Source of the DNA: Accumulibacter jenkinsii
Lineage (GTDB): Bacteria; Pseudomonadota; Gammaproteobacteria; Burkholderiales; Rhodocyclaceae
Assembly (NCBI GenBank): GCA_036625225.1
Contig: JAZKUF010000006.1
Location: 1-64,000, forward strand
Reading direction: 5' to 3'
DNA: 64,000 nucleotides
A program made the translations under genes and the position numbers. Below are positions 19,924-30,298 of this stretch, piece after piece (position 1 is the stretch's first letter; the number at the start of each line of letters is the position of its first letter). Below the pieces are notes generated by a model. That model saw only the letters and a program-made list of their open reading frames with translations. It ran no database searches and was not told the DNA's origin.

Positions 19924-20676
19924 TCAGGACCTCAGTTTGTAGCCGCTTCGCAGGAGCATCAGGGTGGCCGCCGAGACCACCAGGAAACTCGTGCCGACGA
20001 CCGCCAGGCTGGTTTCCGGGGCCACGTCGGAGACTCCGAAGAAGCCGAAGCGAAAACCGTCGATCATATAGAACACCGGATTGAAACGCGATACCTGCTG
20101 CCAGAATTCCGGCAGCGAGTGAATCGAGTAGAAGACGCCGGAGAGCATGGTCAATGGCATGATCAGGAAGTTCTGGAAACCGGCCAGCTGGTCGAACTTG
20201 TCGGCCCAGATGCCAGCGACCATTCCCAGCGCCCCCATGATGCCGCCTCCGAGAACGATGAAGAGCAGGATCCAGAGCGGCGCCTGCAGGTCGGGAAAGG
20301 CAAACCACAGGGTCACCAGCAGCACCCCGGCCCCCACCAGCAGGCCGCGCAGCAGGGCTGCCACGACGTAGGCGAGAAAGAACTCGAGGTAGGAGATCGG
20401 CGGCAGCAGGACAAAAACGATGCTGCCCGTCACCTTCGCCTGGATCAGACTCGACGAGCTGTTGGCAAAGGCATTCTGCAGGGCAGACATCATCACCAGC
20501 CCGGGAATCAGAAAAGCGGCGTAGGGGACGCCGTGGACCTGCACGTGTTCTTCGAGCACGTGCGAGAAGATCATCAGGTAGAGCATGGCCGTCAGGACCG
20601 GCGCGGCGACCGTCTGAAAGCTCACTTTCCAGAAACGCAGCAGCTCCTTGTAGAGCAGGGTCCGGAAGCCTGACAT
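19924..20676 (-). CDS. ABC-2 type transporter permease (YadH-like)
   Basis: The 250-aa inner-membrane protein has about six helices. Motifs fit the YadH/ABC-2 family: YKELLRFWKVSFQTVAAPVLTAMLY, GLVMMSALQNAFANSSSSLIQAK and LSGVFYSIHSLPEFWQ...NPVFYMIDGFRFGFFG. Its ATG at 20676 overlaps the stop of the ATPase gene (TGATG), so the two form one exporter. The substrate is unknown; the insertion between mla and ibaG genes hints at an envelope lipid or polymer, which is inference. Confidence 0.88.
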   Translation of the reverse strand: MSGFRTLLYKELLRFWKVSFQTVAAPVLTAMLYLMIFSHVLEEHVQVHGVPYAAFLIPGLVMMSALQNAFANSSSSLIQAKVTGSIVFVLLPPISYLEFFLAYVVAALLRGLLVGAGVLLVTLWFAFPDLQAPLWILLFIVLGGGIMGALGMVAGIWADKFDQLAGFQNFLIMPLTMLSGVFYSIHSLPEFWQQVSRFNPVFYMIDGFRFGFFGVSDVAPETSLAVVGTSFLVVSAATLMLLRSGYKLRS

Positions 20677-21596
20677 CAGGCCATCGCCGGCGGCTGGTCG
20701 GCGCTGCGCATGACGCCAAGAAAGACATCCTCGAGGTCGGTCTGGGTCAGCCGCAGATCCTCGATCACGCAACCCGCTTCGCGCAGCGCCGAGAGCAAGG
20801 GCTCGAGCTCGGCGAAACCGGCAAGAGCGAAGGTCCACGTCCCGTTGCTCGCCGTCGCCCGCTCGCGCAAGGCCGACGGCAGGGTCGCCGGGGCCACCAG
20901 GCGCAGGTTCAGGGTCTGCCCGGCGAAGCGCGCGAGCAGGTTGCTGGTCGAGTCGAGGGTCACCACCCGCCCCTCTTTGAGCATCGCAATCCGCCCGCAC
21001 AAGGCTTCAGCCTCTTCGAGATAGTGGGTGGTCAGGATCACTGTCTGGCCTTCGCGATTGAGGCGGCGGACGAACTGCCAAAGACCCTGGCGCAGCTCGA
21101 CATCGACCCCTGCCGTCGGTTCGTCGAGGACGATCACCGGCGGCTTGTGCACCAGCGCCTGGGCGACGAGGACGCGTCGCTTCATGCCGCCCGAGAGACG
21201 GCGCATGTTGGTGTCGGCCTTGGCCGTGAGGTCGAGGTTGGCGAGGATTTCGTCGATCCAGTCGTCATTGTGGCGGATGCCGAAGTAACCGGACTGGATA
21301 CGCAGGGTTTCGCGCACCGAAAAGAACGGATCGAAGACCAGCTCCTGCGGCACCACGCCCAGCAAACGGCGGGCAGTCCGGTAGTTGCCGACGACGTCGT
21401 GCCCCATCACCACCAGTTTACCGGCATCCGGGCGGGCGAGACCGGCGAGGCATGAAATCAGCGTCGTCTTGCCGGCCCCGTTCGGTCCCAGAAGACCAAA
21501 GAATTCGCCCTCGGCAATCTGCAGCGAAACGCCGGCGAGCGCTTGCACGGCGCCAAAACGCTTCTCGACGCGATCAATCGCAACGGCAACAGGCAT
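20676..21596 (-). CDS. ABC transporter ATP-binding protein (YadG-like)
   Basis: The 306-aa ATPase has Walker A GPNGAGKTT, Q-loop GVVPQEL, signature LSGGMKRR, Walker B VIVLDEPTAGVD and H-loop TTHYLEEAE. A C-terminal ~70-residue extension is typical of ABC-2/DrrA-type exporters. It pairs with the overlapping permease gene downstream. It follows mlaB by 23 bp on the same strand and is probably part of the same transcript. Confidence 0.92.
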   Translation of the reverse strand: MPVAVAIDRVEKRFGAVQALAGVSLQIAEGEFFGLLGPNGAGKTTLISCLAGLARPDAGKLVVMGHDVVGNYRTARRLLGVVPQELVFDPFFSVRETLRIQSGYFGIRHNDDWIDEILANLDLTAKADTNMRRLSGGMKRRVLVAQALVHKPPVIVLDEPTAGVDVELRQGLWQFVRRLNREGQTVILTTHYLEEAEALCGRIAMLKEGRVVTLDSTSNLLARFAGQTLNLRLVAPATLPSALRERATASNGTWTFALAGFAELEPLLSALREAGCVIEDLRLTQTDLEDVFLGVMRSADQPPAMA

Positions 21597-21619
21597 GGTG
21601 GGCGGGAAGAGGAGTCGCT

Positions 21620-21913
21620 TCAGACGAGCGGCAGGAGTTCGGAAATGCCGTAAAGCGTCGCGAGGCTGGTCAGGCTGGCTGGCGGGTTGGCAATGCGCAG
21701 GCTGACGCCCCGCTCGCCGGCGGTGCGCAACCAGGCGAGAACGAGGCTCAGGGCCGACGAATCGACTTCGCTCACGGCCGCAAGGTCGAGTACGGCAGGC
21801 TCGCTCTGCGCCGCCGCCGGCAACGCACTGCGCCCCGTCTCAAGCAGGATGCGGGCGTTGGCAATCACCATCGGCGCATTGACGCGCAGGCCGCTGTGGG
21901 TTCGTTCAATCAC
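21620..21913 (-). CDS. mlaB: STAS-domain protein MlaB
   Basis: The 97-aa STAS-domain protein has LDLAAVSEVDSSALSLVLAW, the conserved Ser-containing STAS loop, followed by GISELLPLV. In the MlaFEDB complex it binds the MlaF ATPase and stabilises the transporter on the cytoplasmic side. Its start overlaps the mlaC stop by four bases, showing tight coupling. Confidence 0.88.
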   Translation of the reverse strand: MIERTHSGLRVNAPMVIANARILLETGRSALPAAAQSEPAVLDLAAVSEVDSSALSLVLAWLRTAGERGVSLRIANPPASLTSLATLYGISELLPLV

Positions 21914-22524
21914 TTCTTGCCGGCTTGCAGCTGCTGGTTGCGGTCGGCGAGCATGGTGATCAGGCCGTCGATGCCGTGGTTGCTCACTTCCTGCCGGAAG
22001 GTGTCGCGATAATTGGTCACCAGGCTGACCCCGGCGACGACGACGTCGTAGACCTTCCAGCTCTCGTCCTGCTTTTCCAGCGTGTAATCGAGCTGAATCG
22101 GCCGGCTGCCCGGCTGAACGACTTCGGTCCGGACCACCACGCTGGTATCGCCCGGCTGCAAGCGGCTCGGCTTGTAGACCACGGTCTGGTCCCGGTAGGA
22201 AGTGAGCGCGTTCGAGTAGGTGCGCACGAGCAGGGTCTTGAACTCCTCCGCCAGGCGTTTCTTCTGTTCCGGCGTCGCCTTGTTCCAGTCACGTCCGACG
22301 GCCAGCGCCGTCATCCGCTGAAAGTTGAAATACGGCAGCACCCTGGCATCGACCAGGGCGATTGCCTTGCGGGTATCGCCGCTCTTGATGTCCTTGTCCT
22401 GACGAACGACGCTCAGGACATCCTCGGTAACCTTGCGCACCAGGGCATCCGGCGAAAGCTCCTGGGCAGCGGCGGGGGCGACGATCAGCAAGAGGCCGAA
22501 CAATAATGAAAATAGCGACTTCAT
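21910..22524 (-). CDS. mlaC: Periplasmic phospholipid-binding protein MlaC
   Basis: The 204-aa product has a signal peptide (SLFSLLFGLLLIVAPAAAQ) and the MlaC/Ttg2D fold signatures FNFQRMTALAVGRDWNKATPEQKKRL, FKTLLVRTYSNALTSY and YDVVVAGVSLVTNYRDTF. It shuttles phospholipid between outer-membrane MlaA and the inner-membrane MlaFEDB complex. Gene order here is mlaF-E-D-A-C-B, with mlaA embedded in the operon as in many betaproteobacteria rather than separate as in E. coli. Confidence 0.95.
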   Translation of the reverse strand: MKSLFSLLFGLLLIVAPAAAQELSPDALVRKVTEDVLSVVRQDKDIKSGDTRKAIALVDARVLPYFNFQRMTALAVGRDWNKATPEQKKRLAEEFKTLLVRTYSNALTSYRDQTVVYKPSRLQPGDTSVVVRTEVVQPGSRPIQLDYTLEKQDESWKVYDVVVAGVSLVTNYRDTFRQEVSNHGIDGLITMLADRNQQLQAGKK

Positions 22525-22563
22525 GAGGTTTTCCTGGCAAATAAGCGGCGTCGACTCGTACCC

Positions 22564-23307
22564 CTAGGGTTGCGTCCCGGCCGGGTTGGACGATTCATCT
22601 TCAAGCGCCTCGCGCGGCAGTTCACCGTCGAACAGTTCGCTGCGCCGATGCTGCAGGTAGGCGTCCCGGATGTAGTTGTATTTTTCGAAGGCAGCTTCCT
22701 CGACCACCTTGTCGGAGGGCAGCAGGCTCGCGCGCATGTCGATGTAGCGCGTGCCGACCAGACTGTTGCGCAGCGGCACGTCGTCGAGACGCCACACCGG
22801 ATCGTAATAGGTATCGACCATCCAGCCGAAGGTATCGCGCGTCGTCCGCGGGCCGATCAGCGGCCAGTAGAAGTACGGGCCATCAGGCACTCCCCAGCGG
22901 CCGAGGGTCTGGCCGAAGTCTTCGTAATGCTTGACGAGCCCCATTTCGCCGGCCACGTCGAAGGCGCCGCCAATGCCGACCGTGCTGTTGACGAGCACCC
23001 GACCGACGTCGGAGATCGCCTGCTGGCCCTTGCCCTGCAGCAGGTTGTTCACTGCCGTCCACGCATCCCAGAGATTGCCGAAGAAGTTGCCGACGACCAC
23101 CTTCACCGGCAGCGGAGCCGCGGTATCGTAGCCCTGCGCCACCGGTTTGACGACCACGTCCAGACCTTCATTGACCGCGAACATGGCCCGGTTGAAACCC
23201 TCGAAAGGATCCCTGGGGTTGTTGGCCGTCGTCGCACAGCCGCTGGCAGCAATCATCGCTGCGCCGCAAGCCAGGCATGAAACGCGCGTTGCAAGGCATG
23301 TCTTCAC
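22564..23307 (-). CDS. mlaA: Outer-membrane lipoprotein MlaA (VacJ)
   Basis: The 247-aa lipoprotein has lipobox AASGC after the signal peptide. MlaA/VacJ motifs are present: DPFEGFNRAMFAVNEGLD, FGNLWDAWTAVNNLLQGK, LVNSTVGIGGAFDVA, DFGQTLGRWGVPDGPYFYWPLIGP and YDPVWRL. It removes mislocalised phospholipid from the outer leaflet and passes it to MlaC. The C-terminal tail (EDESSNPAGTQP) is variable. Confidence 0.95.
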   Translation of the reverse strand: MKTCLATRVSCLACGAAMIAASGCATTANNPRDPFEGFNRAMFAVNEGLDVVVKPVAQGYDTAAPLPVKVVVGNFFGNLWDAWTAVNNLLQGKGQQAISDVGRVLVNSTVGIGGAFDVAGEMGLVKHYEDFGQTLGRWGVPDGPYFYWPLIGPRTTRDTFGWMVDTYYDPVWRLDDVPLRNSLVGTRYIDMRASLLPSDKVVEEAAFEKYNYIRDAYLQHRRSELFDGELPREALEDESSNPAGTQP

Positions 23308-23323
23308 TGAATTCCTTCTCCTT

Positions 23324-23794
23324 CTAGGGTGCGCTCGTCGCTTCGGAAGCCTTGTTGAACATGAACTGACTGATCAGTTTTTCCAGAACCACTGCCGACT
23401 GCGTTTTGGCGATCAGCTCGCCCGGCTGCAGCATGGCCTCGTCGCCGCCGGCGTCCAGCCCGACATATTGTTCGCCAAGCAAGCCTGCGGTCAGGATCAG
23501 CGCGAAGGTGTCTTTCGGAAAACGGTAGCGGCTATCGATGTTGAAGATCACCTCTGCCTCGTAAGTCTTCGAATCAAAACGGATTTCGGCAACCCGGCCG
23601 ACGACCACGCCGGCGCTTTTCACCGGCGCGCGCACCTTGAGTCCCCCGATGTTAACAAACTTGGCGGTCAGCGGGTACGTCTCGGAAAAATTGGCCGTCG
23701 CGAGATTGCCGACTTTCAACGCCAGAAAAAGCAGCGAAGCCAGCCCCAGCGCAACAAAAATCCCGACCCACAGGTCGAGCAACTTACGACTCAT
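23324..23794 (-). CDS. mlaD: MCE-domain protein MlaD
   Basis: The 156-aa protein has one N-terminal membrane helix (LWVGIFVALGLASLLFLAL) and one MCE domain (YPLTAKFVNIGGLKVRAPVKSAGVVVGRV, ending LTAGLLGEQYVGLDAG). It forms the hexameric periplasmic ring that holds lipid above MlaE. ATG 23794 overlaps the mlaE stop (TGATGA); a TTG three bases upstream is a less likely start. Confidence 0.95.
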   Translation of the reverse strand: MSRKLLDLWVGIFVALGLASLLFLALKVGNLATANFSETYPLTAKFVNIGGLKVRAPVKSAGVVVGRVAEIRFDSKTYEAEVIFNIDSRYRFPKDTFALILTAGLLGEQYVGLDAGGDEAMLQPGELIAKTQSAVVLEKLISQFMFNKASEATSAP

Positions 23795-24606
23795 CAAGCC
23801 TCCCGGAACATGAACGAGGTCAATACAAAATCGAGCGCGAGGATCGCCAGCGCCGACTTGACGACGGTGCCCTTGATCGCGCTGGAAACACCTTCCGCCG
23901 TCGGCACCGCGTCGTAACCCTCGAATACCGCAATCAGGGAAACGGCAATGCCGAAGACGAAGCTCTTGACGATGCCATTCCAGACGTCGAAGCGAAAATC
24001 GACCGACGCCTGCATCTGCGACCAGAAAGCGCCCTCATCGACGCCGATGAAGACGACTCCGATCAGGTAGCCACCGAAGACGCCTGTGGCCGAGAAAAGC
24101 GCTGCCAGCAGGGGCATCGAAACCACCCCACCCCAAAAACGTGGCGCGACGACCCGGGCAATCGGGTTGACCGCCATCATGTCCATCGCGGTGAGCTGAT
24201 CGGTGGCTTTCATCAGGCCGATTTCGGCGGTGATCGACGAACCCGCGCGCGAGGCAAAGAGCAGCGCCGCGACCACCGGCCCGAGTTCGCGCACCAGCGA
24301 CAACGCCACCAGGACCCCGAGGGCATCGGCCGAACCGTAGCGCTGCAGGGTTTCGTAGCCCTGCATGCCGAGCACCATGCCGATGAACAGCCCCGAAACC
24401 ATGATGATCAGGAGAGACTGAAAACCCGAAAAATAAATTTCCCGGATCGAGAGATGAAAGCGCCGGAAGGACTGTCCGGACCACAGCAGCAGCATGAAGA
24501 AAAAACGGCTCGCATAACCGAGGCGCAAGAGGGCGTTGTTGACCCGGTGCCCGAGGCGGATCAGCCCCGAGACGATCGCGCTCTGCCGTTGATTGCTCAC
24601 GTGCAC
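23794..24606 (-). CDS. mlaE: Phospholipid ABC transporter permease MlaE
   Basis: The 270-aa permease has the MlaE family block FIGMVLGMQGYETLQRYG, LVRELGPVVAALLFASRAGSSITAEIG and TDQLTAMDMMAVNP, plus five or so membrane helices. It is the inner-membrane channel of MlaFEDB. It starts GTG at 24606 or 24600; either overlaps the mlaF end. Confidence 0.95.
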   Translation of the reverse strand: MHVSNQRQSAIVSGLIRLGHRVNNALLRLGYASRFFFMLLLWSGQSFRRFHLSIREIYFSGFQSLLIIMVSGLFIGMVLGMQGYETLQRYGSADALGVLVALSLVRELGPVVAALLFASRAGSSITAEIGLMKATDQLTAMDMMAVNPIARVVAPRFWGGVVSMPLLAALFSATGVFGGYLIGVVFIGVDEGAFWSQMQASVDFRFDVWNGIVKSFVFGIAVSLIAVFEGYDAVPTAEGVSSAIKGTVVKSALAILALDFVLTSFMFREA

Positions 24607-25406
24607 ACCTGTCCCAGCAGCTCCTGCGCCAGAGGAGACGCGGGATAGTGGAAGGGCACCGGTCCGTCGGCTTCGGCAAAGACGAACTGGTGCACAAAGG
24701 GATGCTGCGAGGCCCGGATTTCGTCCGGCGTCCCGCGCGCAACGACCTTTCCGTCGGCCATGAAATAGATGTAATCGACGATCAGCAGGGATTCATGGAT
24801 GTCGTGGGTGACCATGATCGTCGTCGCGCCCAGCGCATCGTTGAGCTGGCGGATCAGCTGGCCGATGATGCTCAGGGAGATCGGATCGAGACCGGCAAAC
24901 GGCTCGTCATACATGATGAGCATCGGATCGAGCGCGATCGCGCGCGCCAGCGCCACCCGTCGGGCCATTCCCCCGGAAAGTTCGGCCGGCATCAGCTGGT
25001 GTGCGCCGCGCAAACCCACCGCATTGAGCTTCATCAGCACCATGTCGCGAATCAGCTCTTCGGGCAGATCGCTGTGCTCGCGCATCTGGTAGGCGACGTT
25101 GTCGAACACCGAGATATCGGTAAACAGTGCACCGAACTGGAACAGCATGCCCATCCGTCGGCGCAACGCGTAAAGATCGGCGTTACCCAGTTGCGGCACC
25201 GACTGGCCGTCGACCCGCACATCGCCGCGACTCGGCTTGAGTTGCCCACCGATCAGCCGCAGCAGGGTCGTCTTGCCGCAGCCGGAGCCCCCCATGATCG
25301 CCACGACCTTGCCGCGCGGGATGTCCAGACTGATGCCGTCGAGAATCGGTCGATCCTCATAGGCAAAATCCAGGTCCTTGATCTGCACAAGATTATCGGC
25401 AAACAC
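24597..25406 (-). CDS. mlaF: Phospholipid ABC transporter ATPase MlaF
   Basis: The 269-aa ATPase has Walker A MGGSGCGKTT, signature AELSGGMARRVALARAIALDP, Walker B LIMYDEPFAGLDP and H-loop VTHDIHESL. First gene of the minus-strand mlaFEDACB run. It diverges from the sigma-54 response regulator across a 133-bp gap, where its promoter should lie. Confidence 0.95.
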   Translation of the reverse strand: MFADNLVQIKDLDFAYEDRPILDGISLDIPRGKVVAIMGGSGCGKTTLLRLIGGQLKPSRGDVRVDGQSVPQLGNADLYALRRRMGMLFQFGALFTDISVFDNVAYQMREHSDLPEELIRDMVLMKLNAVGLRGAHQLMPAELSGGMARRVALARAIALDPMLIMYDEPFAGLDPISLSIIGQLIRQLNDALGATTIMVTHDIHESLLIVDYIYFMADGKVVARGTPDEIRASQHPFVHQFVFAEADGPVPFHYPASPLAQELLGQVCT

Positions 25407-25473
25407 GGCAGTATTCCGGGCAAAAACGAGCGCGCATTATACCCGAGAGTCCTCTTTCCTTGCCGTGAATTAC

Positions 25474-25500
25474 TTGACACTAATATAATTGTGGAATAAT
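25474..25500 (+). promoter_or_regulatory. Candidate sigma-70 promoter for the response regulator
   Basis: A perfect -35 TTGACA (25474-25479) is followed after 15 bp by AATAAT (25495-25500), five of six matches to TATAAT. The spacing is short. It points at the regulator gene starting at 25540. Confidence 0.5.
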
Positions 25501-25539
25501 GCACGGTACACCCCCTTCGCCAGAGACGAGCTGTTCATC

Positions 25540-26991
<1,452 letters not shown>

Positions 26992-26992
26992 C

Positions 26993-28402
26993 ATGTATCT
27001 CGATCATTTCGGACTGCAGCAGCCGCCGTTTCGCATCACGCCACATACCGAATTCTTCTTTGCCGGCGCCCGCCGCGGCGCGACGCTCGACGCACTGATC
27101 TACGCCATCACCCACGATGAAGGGATCGTCAAGGTCAGCGGCGAGGTCGGTAGTGGCAAGACCATGCTCTGCCGCATGCTGCTCGAAAAGCTCCCGGAGT
27201 CGGTCGAGACGATCTATCTCGCGAACCCCCTCCTGTCGCACGCAGAGCTTCGCTTCGCCATCGCCGAGGAACTGCGGATAGCGCTCCCCGCAGGGCACAG
27301 TCAATCGCTGCTGCGCGCGCTGCAGGAACGGCTGCTGGAAACCTATGCCGCCGGCCGCCAGGTCGTCGCCCTGATCGACGAGGCGCATGCGATGCCGGCG
27401 ACCGCGCTCGAAGAGATTCGCCTGCTGTCGAATCTCGAATCGAGCCGGCACAAGCTGCTGCAGATCGTCCTTTTCGGTCAACCTGAACTCGATCAGCGCT
27501 TGCGTGAAAACAGCATGCGTCAGCTCAACGAGCGCATCACGCACCGCTTCAGGCTGGCGCCGCTGGCGCCCAGGGAAGTCGGCGTATACCTGATGTTCCG
27601 GCTGCGCGCTGCCGGCTATCGCGGACCGGATCTGTTCAGCCGACGGGCGATCCGGTTGATCAGCCAGGCTTCGCAAGGGCTGACACGCAGAATCAACGTG
27701 CTCGCCGACAAAGCCCTGCTGGCCGCTTTCTCCGAAGGCGTCCACCAGGTCGGCAGCCGCGAGGTCAGAGCGGCGATCAGCGACGCGCAATTCAGGCGCC
27801 TCCCGGGGACGGTCGTGGTGAACGGGCGATCGGCAGGCGCTGCGCTGGGCATCGCGTTGATCGCCAGCCTCGCGTATTTCGCCGGTGGCCACAATGCGAG
27901 TCGGGAGATCCGGGTGCCGACGCAGAGCATCGCGCCGGAGCAGCCGGGCACCCCGGCGACGGCGTTGGCCGGCAAGCTGCCGTTGGCGCGGCCGGCGCAG
28001 GCCGCAGCGACGGCTGCACGGACAGGCGTTGGCGAAAGGCCGTTCACCCTTGATGAACGGCTAGCCGCCACCGAAGACTGGTTGAAGCAGACGCCGGACC
28101 ACCATCATTTCATCCAGTTGCTGGTCACCGACGCCGCCAGTCACGCTCAAGTCGAAGCTTTCATCACCACGCACGCGCGCCTGCTAGACTTGCGGCAGGT
28201 CCGGGTCTATCGTTCGCTCGCCGGCGGACGCGACCGGCTCGGCGTCATCTACGGCAACTACCCGTCACGCGAACAGGCGAACGCCGCCCTGACGACCCTC
28301 GGCGAGATCACCCCCGGCAGCCGGCCGTATGTGCGAGCGGTCGCCAGGCTGCGCCCCGGGAGGCCCGCCGAAGCCCCCTTGCGTACGTCGTTAATGTACT
28401 AA
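26993..28402 (+). CDS. mshM: MSHA biogenesis AAA ATPase MshM (ExeA-like)
   Basis: The 469-aa protein starts MYLDHFGLQQPPFRITPHTEFFF, the ExeA/MshM signature. Walker A is GEVGSGKTML, Walker B is QVVALIDEAHAMP, and LRLLSNLES/QIVLFGQPELD-type sensor motifs follow. A membrane helix (about residues 283-300) and a periplasmic C-terminal part with a SPOR-like repeat (FIQLLVTDAASHAQVEAFI...) complete it. It probably positions the secretin through the cell wall. It is the first structural gene of the pilus cluster. Confidence 0.88.
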   Translation: MYLDHFGLQQPPFRITPHTEFFFAGARRGATLDALIYAITHDEGIVKVSGEVGSGKTMLCRMLLEKLPESVETIYLANPLLSHAELRFAIAEELRIALPAGHSQSLLRALQERLLETYAAGRQVVALIDEAHAMPATALEEIRLLSNLESSRHKLLQIVLFGQPELDQRLRENSMRQLNERITHRFRLAPLAPREVGVYLMFRLRAAGYRGPDLFSRRAIRLISQASQGLTRRINVLADKALLAAFSEGVHQVGSREVRAAISDAQFRRLPGTVVVNGRSAGAALGIALIASLAYFAGGHNASREIRVPTQSIAPEQPGTPATALAGKLPLARPAQAAATAARTGVGERPFTLDERLAATEDWLKQTPDHHHFIQLLVTDAASHAQVEAFITTHARLLDLRQVRVYRSLAGGRDRLGVIYGNYPSREQANAALTTLGEITPGSRPYVRAVARLRPGRPAEAPLRTSLMY

Positions 28403-28435
28403 AATCATTGCCTTGAATCGTCGCTTCGGGATGAT

Positions 28436-30298
28436 ATGATGAACCCTCACTGGACTGGATCGAAGCCGAGCGTGTCTCTCCAAACCGAGCAAATCCTTGG
28501 CGTTCTCCTGGCGAGCGTTCTCCTTGGCGCATGTACACCGAGCACGCTCAGCAGCGGTCCGTCGGCCGGCCATCTGCAGGCCAACGACGTCACCCGCCCG
28601 CCACCGGGGGCGATTCCCCAGCCGGTGCAACACAGCACCTCGCTACCGCGGCCACGGACGACCGCCCGTACGGAGACCTACAGCGTCGTCGTGAACAACG
28701 TCCCGGTCCATGATCTCCTCTTTGCGCTGGCCCGTGACGCCAAGCTGAATGTCGACGTGCACCCCGGGATCACCGGCAGCGTGACGCTCAATGCCATCGA
28801 CCAGACGCTGCCGCAGCTGCTCACCCGCATTGCCCGACAGGTGGATATGCGCTTCGAGACGGATGGTCCGAACCTCGTGGTGATGCCGGACGCCCCCTAT
28901 CTCCGCAACTACCGGGTGGACTACGTCAATATCGCCCGCGAGGTGATCGGCACGGTATCGACCAATACCCAGATCTCGACCAGTGCGCTGACTGCGAACG
29001 GGGGTGCCGCTGGCAGCGGCAATACCTCGCGCATCCAGATCGAGAACAAGTCGATGAACCGCTTCTGGGAATCGCTGGAGAGAAATCTCAAGGATCTGCT
29101 GCACGAAACCGACAAGGTCTTCCCCGCAGGATCGACCGAGACGATCACCGAGGAAGTCGCCGCGCAAAGCACGACCGGCACCGGCGCGCCGCCGGCAACG
29201 ACGACCGCGGCCCGGGTCGGTCAGGCGCTGCAGACGCTGGCCGGCAGTCCGAATCCGGCGACCCTGCAGAACACCGGCGCCACCGTCGTCAAGCGCCTGA
29301 CCTTTCGCGAGGCCGCCTCGGTGATCGCCAATCCCGAAGCCGGAGTGATCACCGTCAGGGCCACCTCCCGGCAACACGAGAAGGTCCAGGAGTTCCTCGA
29401 TCGGGTGATGAGCAGCGCCCGCCGGCAGGTGCTGATCGAAGCGACGATCATCGAGGTCGGTCTGAGCGATGGCTATCAACAGGGAATCGAGTGGAGTCGA
29501 CTGACCAGCGGCAGCGAGTATTCGATCAGCAAACCGGCACTGACGACCAACGTTCCGAGCGCCGTGACCCCCTACGTCATCAAGTACAGCGACCTCAACC
29601 CGTTGAACCTCGTGGCGACGGTCGAACTCCTGCGCGCCTTTGGTACCGTCAAGGTGCTCTCGAGTCCGAAACTCGCGGTGCTCAACAACCAGACGGCGAC
29701 ACTCAAGGTGTCGGAGGATTTTGTCTACTTCAAGGTCAAGCAGGACGCTGTCCCCGGTGGCCCCAACACCAACCCCACGGTCACCACGACCACCGACCCG
29801 CAATCGGTTTCGATCGGCTTCTTCATGAGCCTGACGGCACAGATCAGCGATAGCGGGACGGTCACCCTGAACGTGCGGCCGTCGATCTCGAGCATCGCCG
29901 AACTGAAGCAGGATCCCAACCCGGCACTGGCGGCCAACAACATCCGCAACCTGGTGCCGCAGATTCGCATGCGCGAGATCGAATCGATGATGCGCATCGA
30001 AAGCGGCGATATCGCAGTCCTCGGCGGTCTGATGGAAGACCGGCTCGACAACCGGGTCGGACGCCTGCCGGTCCTCGGCGACATCCCCTTCATCGGCGAA
30101 GTGTTCAACAACCGCGCCAACTCGTCGGCAAAAACGGAGTTGGTCGTTCTCCTGCGGCCGACGGTGATCAGGGACGCGTCGATCGAGGGCGATTTCAGCA
30201 GCTTCAGGGACGCGTTACCGAAAAAGGATTTTTTCTGGACCGACCAGGTCTACCGGCCGCTCTCGCTGCCCGACCGGCACCCGGAGCCGCTGCAGTGA
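28436..30298 (+). CDS. mshL: Pilus secretin MshL
   Basis: The 620-aa outer-membrane secretin has a lipobox (LASVLLGAC). Short N-domains (VNNVPVHDLLFALARDAKLNVDVHPGI) and a GspD-type secretin core follow: QVLIEATIIEVGLSDGYQQGIEW, FGTVKVLSSPKLAVLNNQTATL, GDIAVLGGLMEDR and LPVLGDIPFIGEVF. It forms the pore for the MSHA-like pilus. An inserted Thr/Gly-rich loop (about residues 240-275) is a variable region. Starts at 28436 and 28439 are equivalent. Confidence 0.92.
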   Translation: MMNPHWTGSKPSVSLQTEQILGVLLASVLLGACTPSTLSSGPSAGHLQANDVTRPPPGAIPQPVQHSTSLPRPRTTARTETYSVVVNNVPVHDLLFALARDAKLNVDVHPGITGSVTLNAIDQTLPQLLTRIARQVDMRFETDGPNLVVMPDAPYLRNYRVDYVNIAREVIGTVSTNTQISTSALTANGGAAGSGNTSRIQIENKSMNRFWESLERNLKDLLHETDKVFPAGSTETITEEVAAQSTTGTGAPPATTTAARVGQALQTLAGSPNPATLQNTGATVVKRLTFREAASVIANPEAGVITVRATSRQHEKVQEFLDRVMSSARRQVLIEATIIEVGLSDGYQQGIEWSRLTSGSEYSISKPALTTNVPSAVTPYVIKYSDLNPLNLVATVELLRAFGTVKVLSSPKLAVLNNQTATLKVSEDFVYFKVKQDAVPGGPNTNPTVTTTTDPQSVSIGFFMSLTAQISDSGTVTLNVRPSISSIAELKQDPNPALAANNIRNLVPQIRMREIESMMRIESGDIAVLGGLMEDRLDNRVGRLPVLGDIPFIGEVFNNRANSSAKTELVVLLRPTVIRDASIEGDFSSFRDALPKKDFFWTDQVYRPLSLPDRHPEPLQ